Assembly: GCF_036324505.1 (NCBI RefSeq)
Contig: NC_086366.1
Span: 13,743,427 to 13,807,426 of the forward strand
DNA length: 64,000 bases
Reading direction: 5' to 3'
Source of the DNA: Eleginops maclovinus
Taxonomy: Eukaryota; Chordata; Actinopteri; Perciformes; Eleginopidae
The notes beneath the pieces are model-generated. The model was not told where the DNA came from, did no database searches, and was given only the letters and a program-made list of their open reading frames with translations. Shown here piece after piece: positions 54,844-64,000 of this stretch. Position numbers and translations under genes: made by a program. How positions within the stretch are numbered: the first letter of the stretch is position 1; every line of letters begins with the position of its first letter.

Positions 54844-55194
54844 TTTATTTGAATGAATTGTTCTTCTGTCTGTCTCAATGTGATTAAATCTGTTTTGTTA
54901 TAGATCACTGGATTTAAAAAAATTACTTGTGTGAGAAGCTATTACTAAATCTCTGAATCTGGGTCATATTTTTCCCCTTTGATGTCGCTTTGTGGCTCCA
55001 CCTTTTTTATTTTCAGACAGCCAATCACAAAGCATCTATTAGCATAACACAGCACAGACCCGACTACTTTCCTTTGTTTTGGCAGTTTATCAGACGTATT
55101 AGCTGTATATGTTTGAGGATATCGAGCACTTGAGTACAGCTTGTATACAGGAGTGCACTGTGATAAATGCAAAATAACAATAGTCATTGTGTTG

Positions 55195-55215
55195 ACACCC
55201 TGACTCAGAGGAGTG
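55195..55215 (+). promoter_or_regulatory. Proximal sequence element (PSE) of the tRNA-Sec gene
   Basis: ACACCCTGACT followed by CAGAGGAGTG lies at -66 to -46 relative to the tRNA's first base. This fits the vertebrate snRNA-type PSE (YACCCTRAC...), which recruits SNAPc. The tRNA-Sec gene is unusual among tRNA genes in using this upstream promoter. A near-octamer ATGCAAAA at 55,167-55,174 could belong to the distal element. Confidence 0.7.
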
Positions 55216-55229
55216 TTCCTGGTATGAGG

Positions 55230-55237
55230 TATATTTA
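55230..55237 (+). promoter_or_regulatory. TATA box of the tRNA-Sec gene
   Basis: TATATTTA spans -31 to -24. Together with the PSE about 15 bp upstream it gives the polymerase III type 3 layout known from U6 and tRNA-Sec genes. Confidence 0.75.
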
Positions 55238-55260
55238 GATCTGACTGACGTTTCACAAAT

Positions 55261-55347
55261 GCCCGGATGATCCTCGGTGGTCCGGGGTGCAGGCTTCAAA
55301 CCTGTAGCTGCTTAGCGGCAGAGTGGTTCAATTCCACCTTTCGGGCG
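55261..55347 (+). tRNA. Selenocysteine tRNA (anticodon TCA)
   Basis: This 87-base gene matches vertebrate tRNA-Sec nearly base for base, starting GCCCGGATGATCCTC and ending TTTCGGGCG. It decodes UGA as selenocysteine when a SECIS element is present. Anticodon TCA is at 55,296-55,298 in loop CTTCAAA. The long variable arm (CTGCTTAGCGGCAG) and the long D stem are typical. Compared with the human gene as I remember it, changes in the D stem (A-U to G-C) and variable arm (U-A to C-G, C-G to U-G) keep pairing, which argues for a working gene. The GGTTCAATTCC B box is intact. No TTTT run follows closely; the nearest T runs are a TTT near 55,394 and a TTTT near 55,489, so the termination point is unclear. 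It lies between the SLC30A-like gene and mrpl28. Confidence 0.96.
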
Positions 55348-55849
55348 AAGTCACTGAAGCCGTCGCTCGGAGGACCTCTATGAAATATTGGTCGATTTAA
55401 TCTCAATATGAAGATATAACATACATAACCGACGTCTTGAAAAAAACTGTATTCATTTCAAGGGCAAATCAAAACAGTGAACTTAATTTTAAAATTACGC
55501 ATTTGAACTCTTAACACTGTTATAGTTGCGTTTTATTTGCAGTTATAACCATTAAAACATTTTACTACCTCGAGAACCTACTTCCTGTCAAACTCTGTCC
55601 ATGCACTTCACAATAAAAGTAAGCGAAGTTAAAACGAGAAGTGTAATATTTGTATTCGGTATCTTTCTTCATTAAATAAGATGTAGGCTTTTTATTTACT
55701 TGTACATTGTTTGATTTGAGAGTTTTGTTGTACTTTTACCTGTAATACATACAGTATCTCGGGCTGTGATCTAGGGACGCAATTATTGTGTAAGGAGTTA
55801 GCCCGGAGATCAACATTGATTGACAACCTTTAAAACTAATCACCTGCGA

Positions 55850-56023
55850 GTTCCTGTCAGGCATCCAATCACGTTTCTCCTTGGTGTAGGCGGGCTGATC
55901 AATGCGGAAATCTCCCTGTGTACTGGAGGCTGAGCGTGATGTCCTTGCCTGCTTGTTTTTGGGCTAACCTGAATTAAAATCTCACCTTCTTTTCGTTGAA
56001 GGTCACTGTTTTGTCATTACCAG
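55850..56023 (+). promoter_or_regulatory. mrpl28: Promoter and non-coding first exon of mrpl28
   Basis: A CCAAT box (ATCCAATCACG, near 55,863) and an ETS-like GCGGAAAT (near 55,903) precede a non-coding exon that ends at CCAG|GTAAGA (56,023/56,024). The arrangement is typical of housekeeping and nuclear-encoded mitochondrial genes. The start site is not precisely known. Confidence 0.55.
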
Positions 56024-56865
56024 GTAAGATAGACTTTGAAACGTGCTTTCAATAATATATATTAGCCTCACAGAATCATTGTTTCCATGTAAACCTGTGT
56101 TGTTAGCATGCGCAAGCTAGCATCCTGCTAACAAGCAACGTTACAAAAGTTGTTCACTTGTGCTGTGAGATCCTTTTAATGAATTTTTGTTTTCATTTAA
56201 GTTCAACCACCTGCAGCTAATTTATTAAAAAATAAAAAAACTTCCTGGCACGGAGCATGTCAGGGAATAATGTAGTAGGTTTAAATTATCTTCATTAAAA
56301 ATATATTTAAATTTAAAATCTTATTTCATTACCAATGTATTTGTTAATGTGCAACGCAAAAAAAAAAAATCGTAATATTAAGAGCCTTGAGTATACTCCG
56401 GAATACCATAATTACAGTCTTGAGGTTTGGTGTCAAAATCTAGATTTAAAACCTTTAGTATTTGAGCTGAAATGACTAAAGGTGTATTAAAACTTATTTA
56501 TGGCTGTATTTAATCAACAACATTTTTAAGTAATATATTTTTTTAATGTATCAGGTCAAATTGCAAGAAAGCAAAGACGATGACATTGGCACTGGGATAT
56601 TCCAATCATCTCGAACACTGTCAATTAAAAAATATATATTTTATCAATAATAAATATAGTTATTATTTAATATTTATCTAGAATGTATAACTTGGTCTAC
56701 TTAGAAGCCAAAATATACTATGTGTTGTTAATGAACCTGAGAAAATGTAAACATTATAAGCTTTTGCATCCTGGCTATGTTATAATGCTATGAATTGCTA
56801 CTGATTTCTAACTAACAATGTTTCATCATCATTCTGTCTTCCAGATTTGACTCAAGAAGTCTGTT

Positions 56866-58752
56866 ATGCCTTTTCATAAATACTCCCCCCAAATTTGGGA
56901 GGCCCTGAAACTAAAGCAGGGCATCTACGCTCGCCTCCCCCAACACTACCTCAAGACCCTTGAGCCGAAAGATCCCACACCGGTCCATTGGAGACCTCTG
57001 GGCGTCCAATACCGAGCCAACCCAAAGACTGGGAAAAAGGAGCGGGTGCAGGATGTACCGGTGCCCGTCTTATACCCTCCACAATCCCAGGATGGCCTGT
57101 GGGGAGGAGAGGGCTGGATACGGGGCTACAGATACGCCAACAATGACAAAGTGAGTATCAGGAGGGGACATCTCTTTCTTTAGTCCTACTAGCACACTAG
57201 CATGTCACCCTCTGCTTGTTTCTTCTGCTCCTCCTCTTTCCTTTATATGCATTTACCTTTCAATAAGGCAGAGATATCATATAAGGTAAGTTTGGTCTTG
57301 GTGTAAATTCTCATCAAATAACGTGTTGCAGCAACAATGGTTTTGTTTGCAGACAAGTTAACAGCTTTATTATATTATGCATGGTGTGTAAATAATACAG
57401 CTTCACTGATTGTTGGCATTAAAGCCCAGCAGACATTTAAAATTCTCCAACACTTTCCGCAGTTAAAACTAAACATGATTGAGATTTATCTGTAGAAATA
57501 ATCGATGTCTGAATGTCTCTCTCCTTAGATGTCGAATCGACTTAAGAAGACCTGGAAACCACTGCTGTTGAAGAGAGAGTTTTACAGCGAGATCCTCGAT
57601 CACAAGTTCACCATCACAGTCACACCGCGCACGCTGGACCTCATCGATGCTGCCTTTGGATTTGACTTCTATATCCTCAAAGTAAAAAGAGTTCTACCTA
57701 TCTTTTGTTTGACAAAAATCTGTTTTCATCAGGCTTTTTTATTAATGTAATTATCCCACCCCTTATCAGACATCAAAGGAAGACCTGAACTCAAAGCTGG
57801 GCATGGACCTAAAGAGGGCCATGATGCTCCGCCTGTTGCGCAAAGACACAGAGCTCTACCCCGCAGACCCTGTGAAGAGAGAAAAGGTCTACAACACATA
57901 CAAAGTAGGTGTGATGTGTTCAAGTCTGCTGTGTGATCCCAAATGTCTGTCTTGGCATGGTAGCCCTTAAAAAAGACAATAGGCGTTGTGTTTAAAAAAA
58001 CAAATGATAAGTCCCCTTTTCTGCTTCCTCCCTTCTAAGCAGCAGTTTGAGATCCCAGAGGAGGAGGCGGAGTGGGTCGGTCTGAGTCTGGTCGAGGCCG
58101 TGGAGAAACAGAGGCAGCTGGAGCACAAGGTAACAAAGTCCTCAAACACAACTGCATGAATCTCATTCAGCACGTTTTTAAGACAGAACAGAAATACATA
58201 AAAAAGTGAAATAGTTTCAAGATTCAAACTTTTATATACACATGAAAACAACAGCTACCCAACAATTGCACAAGTTTAATTAAGACAGAAAAATAAATTA
58301 AATATTGTAACAAAGTAATGCAAGTTAAATATTGGTCCCATTAAAATATGGAAAATAATAAAGTTAAAGTCTATACATGTTAAATTGAATTTGATAAAAC
58401 AATGTAAAAATTGAGTAGGCTATTATAAAATACTGTATATTGTAATGCTATACAAATAATACACAATGTAAAACACAGTTTGCAAATATTTTCTATGTTC
58501 AATGTGAAATTCATTACAAATCAAAGCTATAGATTACACCTCACTATCCCATCCTAACCTAAACTCATACCCCTGAAAGATGTGGAAACTTATATTTATC
58601 TGTTACAACAACCCTGTGTGCAGTGTGTGATGATTCTTCTTCCTGTTGTCTCTCAGGAGCCGGAGCCTCTGTTTGAGGCCTGTGTGGAGCAGCTGGTGGA
58701 GGAGCTGCACATTCAAAAGCTCTCGGAACCACACGTCACAGAGAAGGAGTGA
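56866..58752 (+). CDS. mrpl28: Mitochondrial ribosomal protein L28 (bL28m)
   Basis: A component of the large subunit of the mitochondrial ribosome, made in the cytosol and imported. Coding exons: 56866-57150, 57529-57681, 57770-57904, 58043-58129, 58657-58752. They total 756 bases, 251 residues, close to the 256 of human MRPL28. Recognisable stretches are [20 protein letters not shown] at the start, [75 protein letters not shown] and [20 protein letters not shown]. All introns lie between codons. The acceptor before the first coding exon (CTTCCAG| at 56,844) leaves a 21-base leader. The exon-4 acceptor is a tandem AAGCAGCAG; using the first AG gives [10 protein letters not shown], aligning with human YKEFAIPEEE. 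Confidence 0.96.
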
Positions 58753-59034
58753 CTTGTCCGAGCGGAACAGAGGCAGCATTTTCAAAATGAAGTAGGTTGA
58801 ACTTTAAAAAGGTGTTCAGAGCGTAACCAAGTCTCTGCTTCTGAAGCCTTTTCCCCGGGAGAACTTTCTACAACTTGTATTTCCATCTGGGAGCGACAGA
58901 AGAGACACAAACGACGAGGTCATGTTGGAGTAACTCTTATTTATTTCAGTTTGTATTCAAGATCTACACACAAGACATTTAAAGAACTAAGTGTAAACCC
59001 CCCCGACCACCCTTTTTCGGGATATCTAAACAAA

Positions 59035-59040
59035 ATTAAA
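59035..59040 (+). terminator. mrpl28: Probable poly(A) signal of mrpl28
   Basis: ATTAAA lies 283 bases after the stop and is followed by a T-rich stretch. No AATAAA occurs in the intervening 3'UTR. Confidence 0.55.
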
Positions 59041-59639
59041 GATTCCTGCTTTTTTCTTAAACTTTGTGTATGTATCTGTTTTCCAGTAATCTGATTCACA
59101 GCATGACTTTAGATAATTTCGATGATTACACGTGAAACAAGAAAAAGGATGTTTCAGACGAAGGGGACTACAGGTATATTTAGACAGTATGAGAAAAAAG
59201 GATTAGTCAAGCTTCTAATTATGAATACTGAAGTATAAGCCTTTACAATTTAGCATAATAAATGTGTCTCCTTTTTTACGATCTAGAAATCGAATCAATG
59301 CAGCACAAAGTCATGAGACGAGGTTGTAAAGGGACAAATGCCATATTTATTAATTAACTGTTACTAATTGTGACCATACAGCCTGTATGCACGCCAGGAC
59401 AGGTCTCAAACAGATTCTTAAAGCCTCATATTATACAGTGTGTTTTAAAACCTTTTAAAGAATTGAATGTAATAACTACAAGGAATGTGTTTCTCCAGTA
59501 GATGGAGCTAAAAGGATTTAAATAGGTTAAGTTTCTATCTGTTAGAGAGACATTATGACTCTATTTGATTATAGACTGTTTTATTAAAACCATGAAAATC
59601 TGAACTTTAAAAGAAGGAACCCTTAATCGTGCCACAGAG

Positions 59640-59845
59640 GGGGAATTTACATTCTGCATTGGACCCATCTTATAGTTCGGAGCAGTGGGTTGCCATATGG
59701 AAGGCGCCCGGGGAGCAGTGTAGGGAATGGTGCCTTGATCAGGGACACTTCGGCAGCACTTGGTCTTTCAGGGACTTGAACTGGTGACACTGTTGTCCCA
59801 AGCCAAGTCCCTACAGACTTTACCACCACCACTGCCCCAAAAAAA
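59640..59845 (+). repeat. SINE-like teleost repeat (GGCGCCCGGGGAGCAGTG type)
   Basis: GGAGCAGTGGGTTGCCATAT, GGCGCCCGGGGAGCAGTG, AGGGACACTTCGGCAGC and CCAAGCCAAGTCCCTAC match, in order, a widespread teleost interspersed repeat. It ends with CCACCACCACTGCCCC. The family name is not recalled. Confidence 0.55.
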
Positions 59846-60125
59846 AGCGTTGGTTAATGAGTTATAGCTCCAAAACTCTGAAAATACTGGGTATCACAGC
59901 ATTTCTCTTGTTGAAGATGATGGGTACTATCAAAACAAGTGACGTAATAAACTGAATATCTGCCCAAAAACACACTGTTGTCCCTAAAGGTCCTTATATG
60001 TTGCGAGGGTTAAATAATGGAAAAAAAGACTAAGAGGTTTCCATCACATAAAACCAGCCGTTACTGGTCTGGTTTCACTTTCAACACCTCTGGTTTGTGG
60101 TTGCAGCATGCTATTATTGTGAAAT

Positions 60126-60154
60126 GGGGAGTCCCTACAACTGCGGGGACTCCC
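60126..60154. promoter_or_regulatory. Pair of kappaB-like sites in inverted arrangement
   Basis: GGGGAGTCCC (60,126-60,135) and GGGGACTCCC (60,145-60,154) each fit the NF-kappaB consensus GGGRNNYYCC perfectly. Their starts are 19 bp apart, near two helical turns. They lie about 3.1 kb beyond the stop of the Rel-like gene. Function is inferred only. Confidence 0.35.
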
Positions 60155-60714
60155 GTGGGTGTTGTGACTTGGGTGGGTGTTGGGGAGGAAAGATATACCT
60201 GGCCCCTGTAAACAGAAATATTCACTCCTAATAAGCACATCTCCAGGTTGGAATTACCCTGTTTATGTTGCACACCGTACCAAATATGGTTATTGTTCCC
60301 TGCCGTGATGAAGAGAATATGGCTGCTTCATCTTCTTTTACCTGAGATATACAGAGCCTAAAAGTATGAAAGATGTTTGACTATTGATGTTTTTACATTT
60401 AAAATCAGGTTCCAAAGATTTTTATTGAAAAGTCATCACCATGACCAATGGGTATGATGTCTGGTTCACATTAATATACACTTATAAGCCAATATCTACA
60501 TATTTAGGTGCAATATTTAAATTGGTAGTTACCTCATTACCATCAACTTTCCACTTTTGGCCAAATATTTATGTTTTTATGGTATAAGGTTTATAGTGAC
60601 ATTTATCAGCTATGAAACAGTCATTTGTTTACATAAACATAGCACTGCATGTGAAAGCTGTAAATTAAAACATATATATATTTTTATCTTAGTATTACAT
60701 TTGGGTGTAATTGA

Positions 60715-60843
60715 TTAGTATTTTATGCTCCTTTAAACTTTTGGTCTAAATTAGTAGTTACTCTCAAACATTTATCTGATAACTAGTTACTTTGTAGATT
60801 GAGATAGATAATATAAAACGTAATCAACAAATGCATAATGATT
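60715..60843 (+). repeat. Dispersed teleost repeat, copy 4 (degenerate)
   Basis: ATTTATCTGATAACTAGTTA and CTTTGTAGATTGAGATAG match the middle of the family represented at 54,419-54,660, in the same orientation. Borders are approximate. Confidence 0.4.
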
Positions 60844-62422
60844 GATCTTCTCCGGTATCAAAGGTAGTTGGTCATAAAAGAGGTAATTTTATAATATGTC
60901 ACATGTGTGAAGGCACATACACACAGGCAGGCGCTAAAAAGGAAAAGTTGATCCAGGAAATTCCCTCTTCTTGCTTTACAGGATAAAGTTCCATCAACTT
61001 GAAGGTTGTATCAATAATGCATGTCATTAAAAACAAATCAATCAATTCCATTTTCTCAATTGCCATCACAAATCATGCATATATTTGTATCCAATAAATA
61101 AGGCAATTACAGAGATACCTATTTCATTATTAAAGCCCCACTGTTCTGCCTTTAACAGCAATGATCACCTCATGCTACCGCCTCAGACTGTATGATGACA
61201 TTGGTAGCGAGGAAATGATCAAACAAGTCCCAGCAGGAGTGTTTGGTGTTACCATTTAACATGAAGTAATGAGAACTTGGACACAGTCCAGTGTGGAGTT
61301 TCCCGCGGCCCTCAGCTCTGCATTCAGATCAATTCAACAGTGACGAGCAGATAGTATCACACCTGCTCTCACCGACACACCCCACAGCAACACACAGGAA
61401 AACCAGGTGCACTGATGGAGGACAGAGAGTTATATAATTCCCTTCAGAAACAGGTTTGTGAGTGTGAAGATCTTTGTACGCAAATTGATCCTTATCATAA
61501 ATGATCAAACACCAAGACATTTTTTTTTGTTGAATTTCTAATAATGGATATTTTTGATTTTAAATTGTATATTTTAGGATTGTACAATCATTTTGAAGAT
61601 GCCACTTTGGACTCCACAGCAGTGAGTCAATGAAGTTGTAGAAAAATGTATCATGAAATCTATAATCCAAATAATCTTTTTGGCAAAACTGACAGAAATA
61701 CAATTAAAAACCAGAATTTGTAACAAGCTGAATGGCCCATCAAAAGAAGCTGCCTGATGTCATTAAAAAAGTGAATTGTTTAGTGTCCACTCTAACAAGC
61801 GCATGTCCAGTTGAGAATGTGTATGAATTACGCTCGGTCATCAACCCTACTCAAATAAAGCTATTTCTGTAGACAACTCCGCAATCAATGGAACGTCTAA
61901 TGTGTTCTATGAGTATACTTCCCCTGTGCTGTGATCAGTTGTATGCTGGCTCACTCTTTGTAAATAAACTGATAATTCGTAACCATAAATGGTATCAAAA
62001 CTGACACATTGGACATTTTGTTGTCCACTAGTTCTGTTATTTCCCCAATCTGAGTCAATCTATGAAACTTCCTGGAGTTACACATTAATCATAATGCTGG
62101 TCAGGATTGTCAGCTTTATGAGAAAAAAACGCTGTGACGGTAAGCTACTGCAAATAAACACAAAAGAAACCTGAGCGCTTCCCTCAAAATGACTCTCAAA
62201 TCAGGCATTCAAGATTGTCAATGTTGACATTTGAAGCATGAAACTGTCTTGTGTTATGCCAAGTTTCTTTGTTTCTAGAAATAAGGTTAGGAATGTGAGT
62301 TGGCAAACAGCTGAAGGGCACATTTAAGTGCCTTCTTCGCTCTTCTATCTTTAACAAAACCTCTCAGAAGCAGTAGTCTGTTTTCAGAAGAAGAAACGAC
62401 AACACAAAAATCAGACGGACAG

Positions 62423-62428
62423 TTTATT
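62423..62428 (-). terminator. Probable poly(A) signal of the Rel-like gene
   Basis: TTTATT on the plus strand is AATAAA on the minus strand, 854 bases beyond the stop. The stretch 62,429-63,281 would then be the 3'UTR; it contains no other supported feature. Confidence 0.45.
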
Positions 62429-63281
62429 TGCTGAATTATTGACCCAACCATGCCCCAGCGAGGGGGTTAAAGTTGGACATGAGACAAGAAATCTGACTGT
62501 TTAGCACGAGAGTGAAACTACAGAACAATGGGAAGTGACACTGACAGAGTTATAAATAGGAGGAGCCGAGGAGGACTGGTTTCTATTGCATTTAGGTCGA
62601 TTAAATATTAAACAAGCCAGCTAGTGTGAGAGTTACATCAGAGTAAAGGCAGACAAGAACAATGTGAAGCGCAGATCTGAAACTACTGAGACTTTTTGTT
62701 TTTTTAAAACCAAAACTGTACATCAACTTCTTGTAGGAAGTCAGGTTCTTCTCCCAATATCATGTTAAAGCAAACATAATAGATCTTAGACTAAGATTAA
62801 ATGACAATATTTAAACGTTACCTCACTAATCATTTGTTACAATGGAAGGCATATTATGGGAGGGTTTCTGTGGTTTCCAGAGGTAAATATAGATGTTCAC
62901 GAGTTCTCTTTTTAAGATCCACAGTGACTATGGGAATCAGCATCTTCTGACCATTAATGCTGGCGCCACATATGTAGGAATGTTTCCTAAAGCCTTGACC
63001 AGCAAGGTCTTCAAACAAAGACATTAGTGAGAAGGGAGATAGCTTCACAGTTCGGGGAGCTGGAGCAGCAGTCTTTATGGGAAAACATAATCTGGCTGTA
63101 AATCCAGAGGAATTAAAGGAGAACATTTTGGGAAATACACTTATTTACTTTCCTGCAGGGATAGATTATGGATCTTATAATTCTAAGCAAGAACGCAATT
63201 AAGACCAATCACCAAAAATCTTTCTTTTAAAGTGGACAGAAAGTGTGTGAGGACGCTTCATGACGCGTGACTGTCCCGTCC

Positions 63282-63727
63282 TCATAGCTCTTCTTCTGTC
63301 TTCACCTGAACCATGTTGGAGGGGCTGTCCTGTGCCTCTGACTGTGGCGCCTGGTTCTCATTGACGAGCATGCTGAACTGCAGGTCGCTGTACTGGGAAA
63401 AGTCCTGAGTGTATGTGCCAAAGTTCTGGTTTGAGTTCATATCCATGTTTGCAAACGTGGCGTTTGCATTGAGCCCTGGCTCAAATCCAGGCAGGCACAT
63501 GGTGAAGGTCGGGTCGGCAAACATGTCCTGCAGTTCAGGTAATTCTAGCAGGTGATTGATGATTGTCGTTGCGTCGGTGTCGGTGTTGGAGTCCTGGGGC
63601 TCACTGTACTGCATCTCATCTAAAGCGAAGGTTCCGGACTGGGCAGCACAGAGCCTGTCATCTTGAGGCATCATGTTTTGAGGCTGCGGGAAATGAAAGG
63701 GCTGCTCCGCTGCAGGTGCACCTTCAG
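63282..63727 (-). CDS. Rel/NF-kappaB family subunit, last coding exon (RelB candidate), partial
   Basis: The exon is read on the minus strand from an acceptor (CTCTCCTGCAG| followed by CTGAAGGTG) to a TGA at 63,282-63,284. It encodes about 148 residues and starts two bases into a codon. The product is acidic, Gln/Asn/Phe-rich and disordered, with ELPELQDMFADPTF, then DFSQYSDLQFSML and a VKTEEEL end. Clusters of acidic and bulky hydrophobic residues are typical of Rel transactivation domains. No Rel-homology domain is visible because it would lie beyond the right edge. The RelB call rests mainly on gene order: RELB lies near PPP1R37 in human 19q13.32. Other transcription factors with such a tail are possible. 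Confidence 0.5.
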
Positions 63728-64000
63728 CTGCAGGAGAGGAAACAGATTGTGTTACAGAGAAACTCAAAACTTGATGAAAGGTCCTTTAAAAAAGGTAGAG
63801 ATCTTAAACTTAGATCATGATGTGAGATTGTTGCCATTTGAAACTTGTTCATATTTAAAGCTTGAATAACAAAAACCTCCTAACGTACAATATATTAAAA
63901 TATTAATATACATACACACCGTTTATTGGGCACACACAAAAACATTTATTTTTTGCAGTCCAATGAATACTTCAATAAATCCTACCTTTCATAATGAATA
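63728..64000 (-). other. Start of the preceding intron of the Rel-like gene
   Basis: This is the sequence upstream (minus strand) of the last exon's acceptor. It is AT-rich, with no further exon before the window ends. An open frame continues into it to 63,767 but reads through the pyrimidine tract. Confidence 0.5.

Larger units (their letters stand above)
59060..62420. other. Intergenic region between mrpl28 and the Rel-like gene
   Basis: About 3.4 kb separating two convergent genes. It holds a SINE-like repeat (59,640-59,845), a kappaB-like pair (60,126-60,154) and a degenerate dispersed repeat (60,715-60,843). No coding exon supported. Confidence 0.55.

Noticed and set aside
55290..55400. 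First read as a SINE fragment because of GGTTCAATTCC
   Set aside because: The full 87 bases match selenocysteine tRNA from end to end, with its own upstream promoter, so it is a real tRNA gene.

Overview
The window is nuclear DNA of a ray-finned fish, most likely a percomorph-type teleost. The signs are multi-exon genes with GT-AG introns, vertebrate protein families, a Tc1 transposon, long (GT)n tracts, and several short interspersed repeats of kinds I recognise as common in teleosts. No bacterial, phage or CRISPR-type system is present.

Layout, left to right. Bases 1-7.5 kb hold no gene I can support, only a ~149-bp (GT)n tract. At 7.57-9.04 kb is a Tc1/mariner element with a full-length, uninterrupted DD34E transposase but a truncated left inverted repeat. 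At about 10.9-11.56 kb is a histone H2A variant gene with an H2A.X-type SQEF tail, a 5'UTR intron and a poly(A) signal. From a CpG-rich promoter near 12.6 kb to about 45.5 kb runs ppp1r37, the leucine-rich-repeat regulator of protein phosphatase 1. I could join its 12 coding exons into one open frame of 1,212 codons.

At 50.6-54.0 kb lies a five-exon SLC30A (ZnT1-like) gene of 527 codons. The membrane residues that bind zinc in the family are mostly replaced, so it looks like a maintained but non-canonical 'pseudotransporter'. At 55,261-55,347 is the selenocysteine tRNA gene, with a PSE and TATA box at the spacing of its RNA polymerase III type 3 promoter. At 56.8-58.75 kb is mrpl28 (mitochondrial ribosomal protein bL28m), five coding exons and 251 codons. 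At the right edge, on the minus strand, is the last coding exon of a gene that I infer to be a Rel/NF-kappaB subunit, probably relb. Ppp1r37, relb and the selenocysteine tRNA also lie in one human region (19q13.32, from memory), so this looks like a conserved vertebrate neighbourhood with a Tc1 insertion at one edge.

The genes do not form one pathway. They cover PP1 control, chromatin/DNA-damage marking, zinc-transporter-like membrane function, selenoprotein decoding, mitochondrial translation and (by inference) NF-kappaB signalling. The observations most worth following are the zinc-site-less SLC30A protein, the SQEF-tailed divergent H2A, the long acidic N-terminal extension of ppp1r37, the tRNA-Sec gene with compensatory stem changes, and a pair of kappaB-like sites 3' of the Rel-like gene. 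Exon junctions were read by eye from splice consensus, frame continuity and remembered human homologues; no alignment or transcript data were available.
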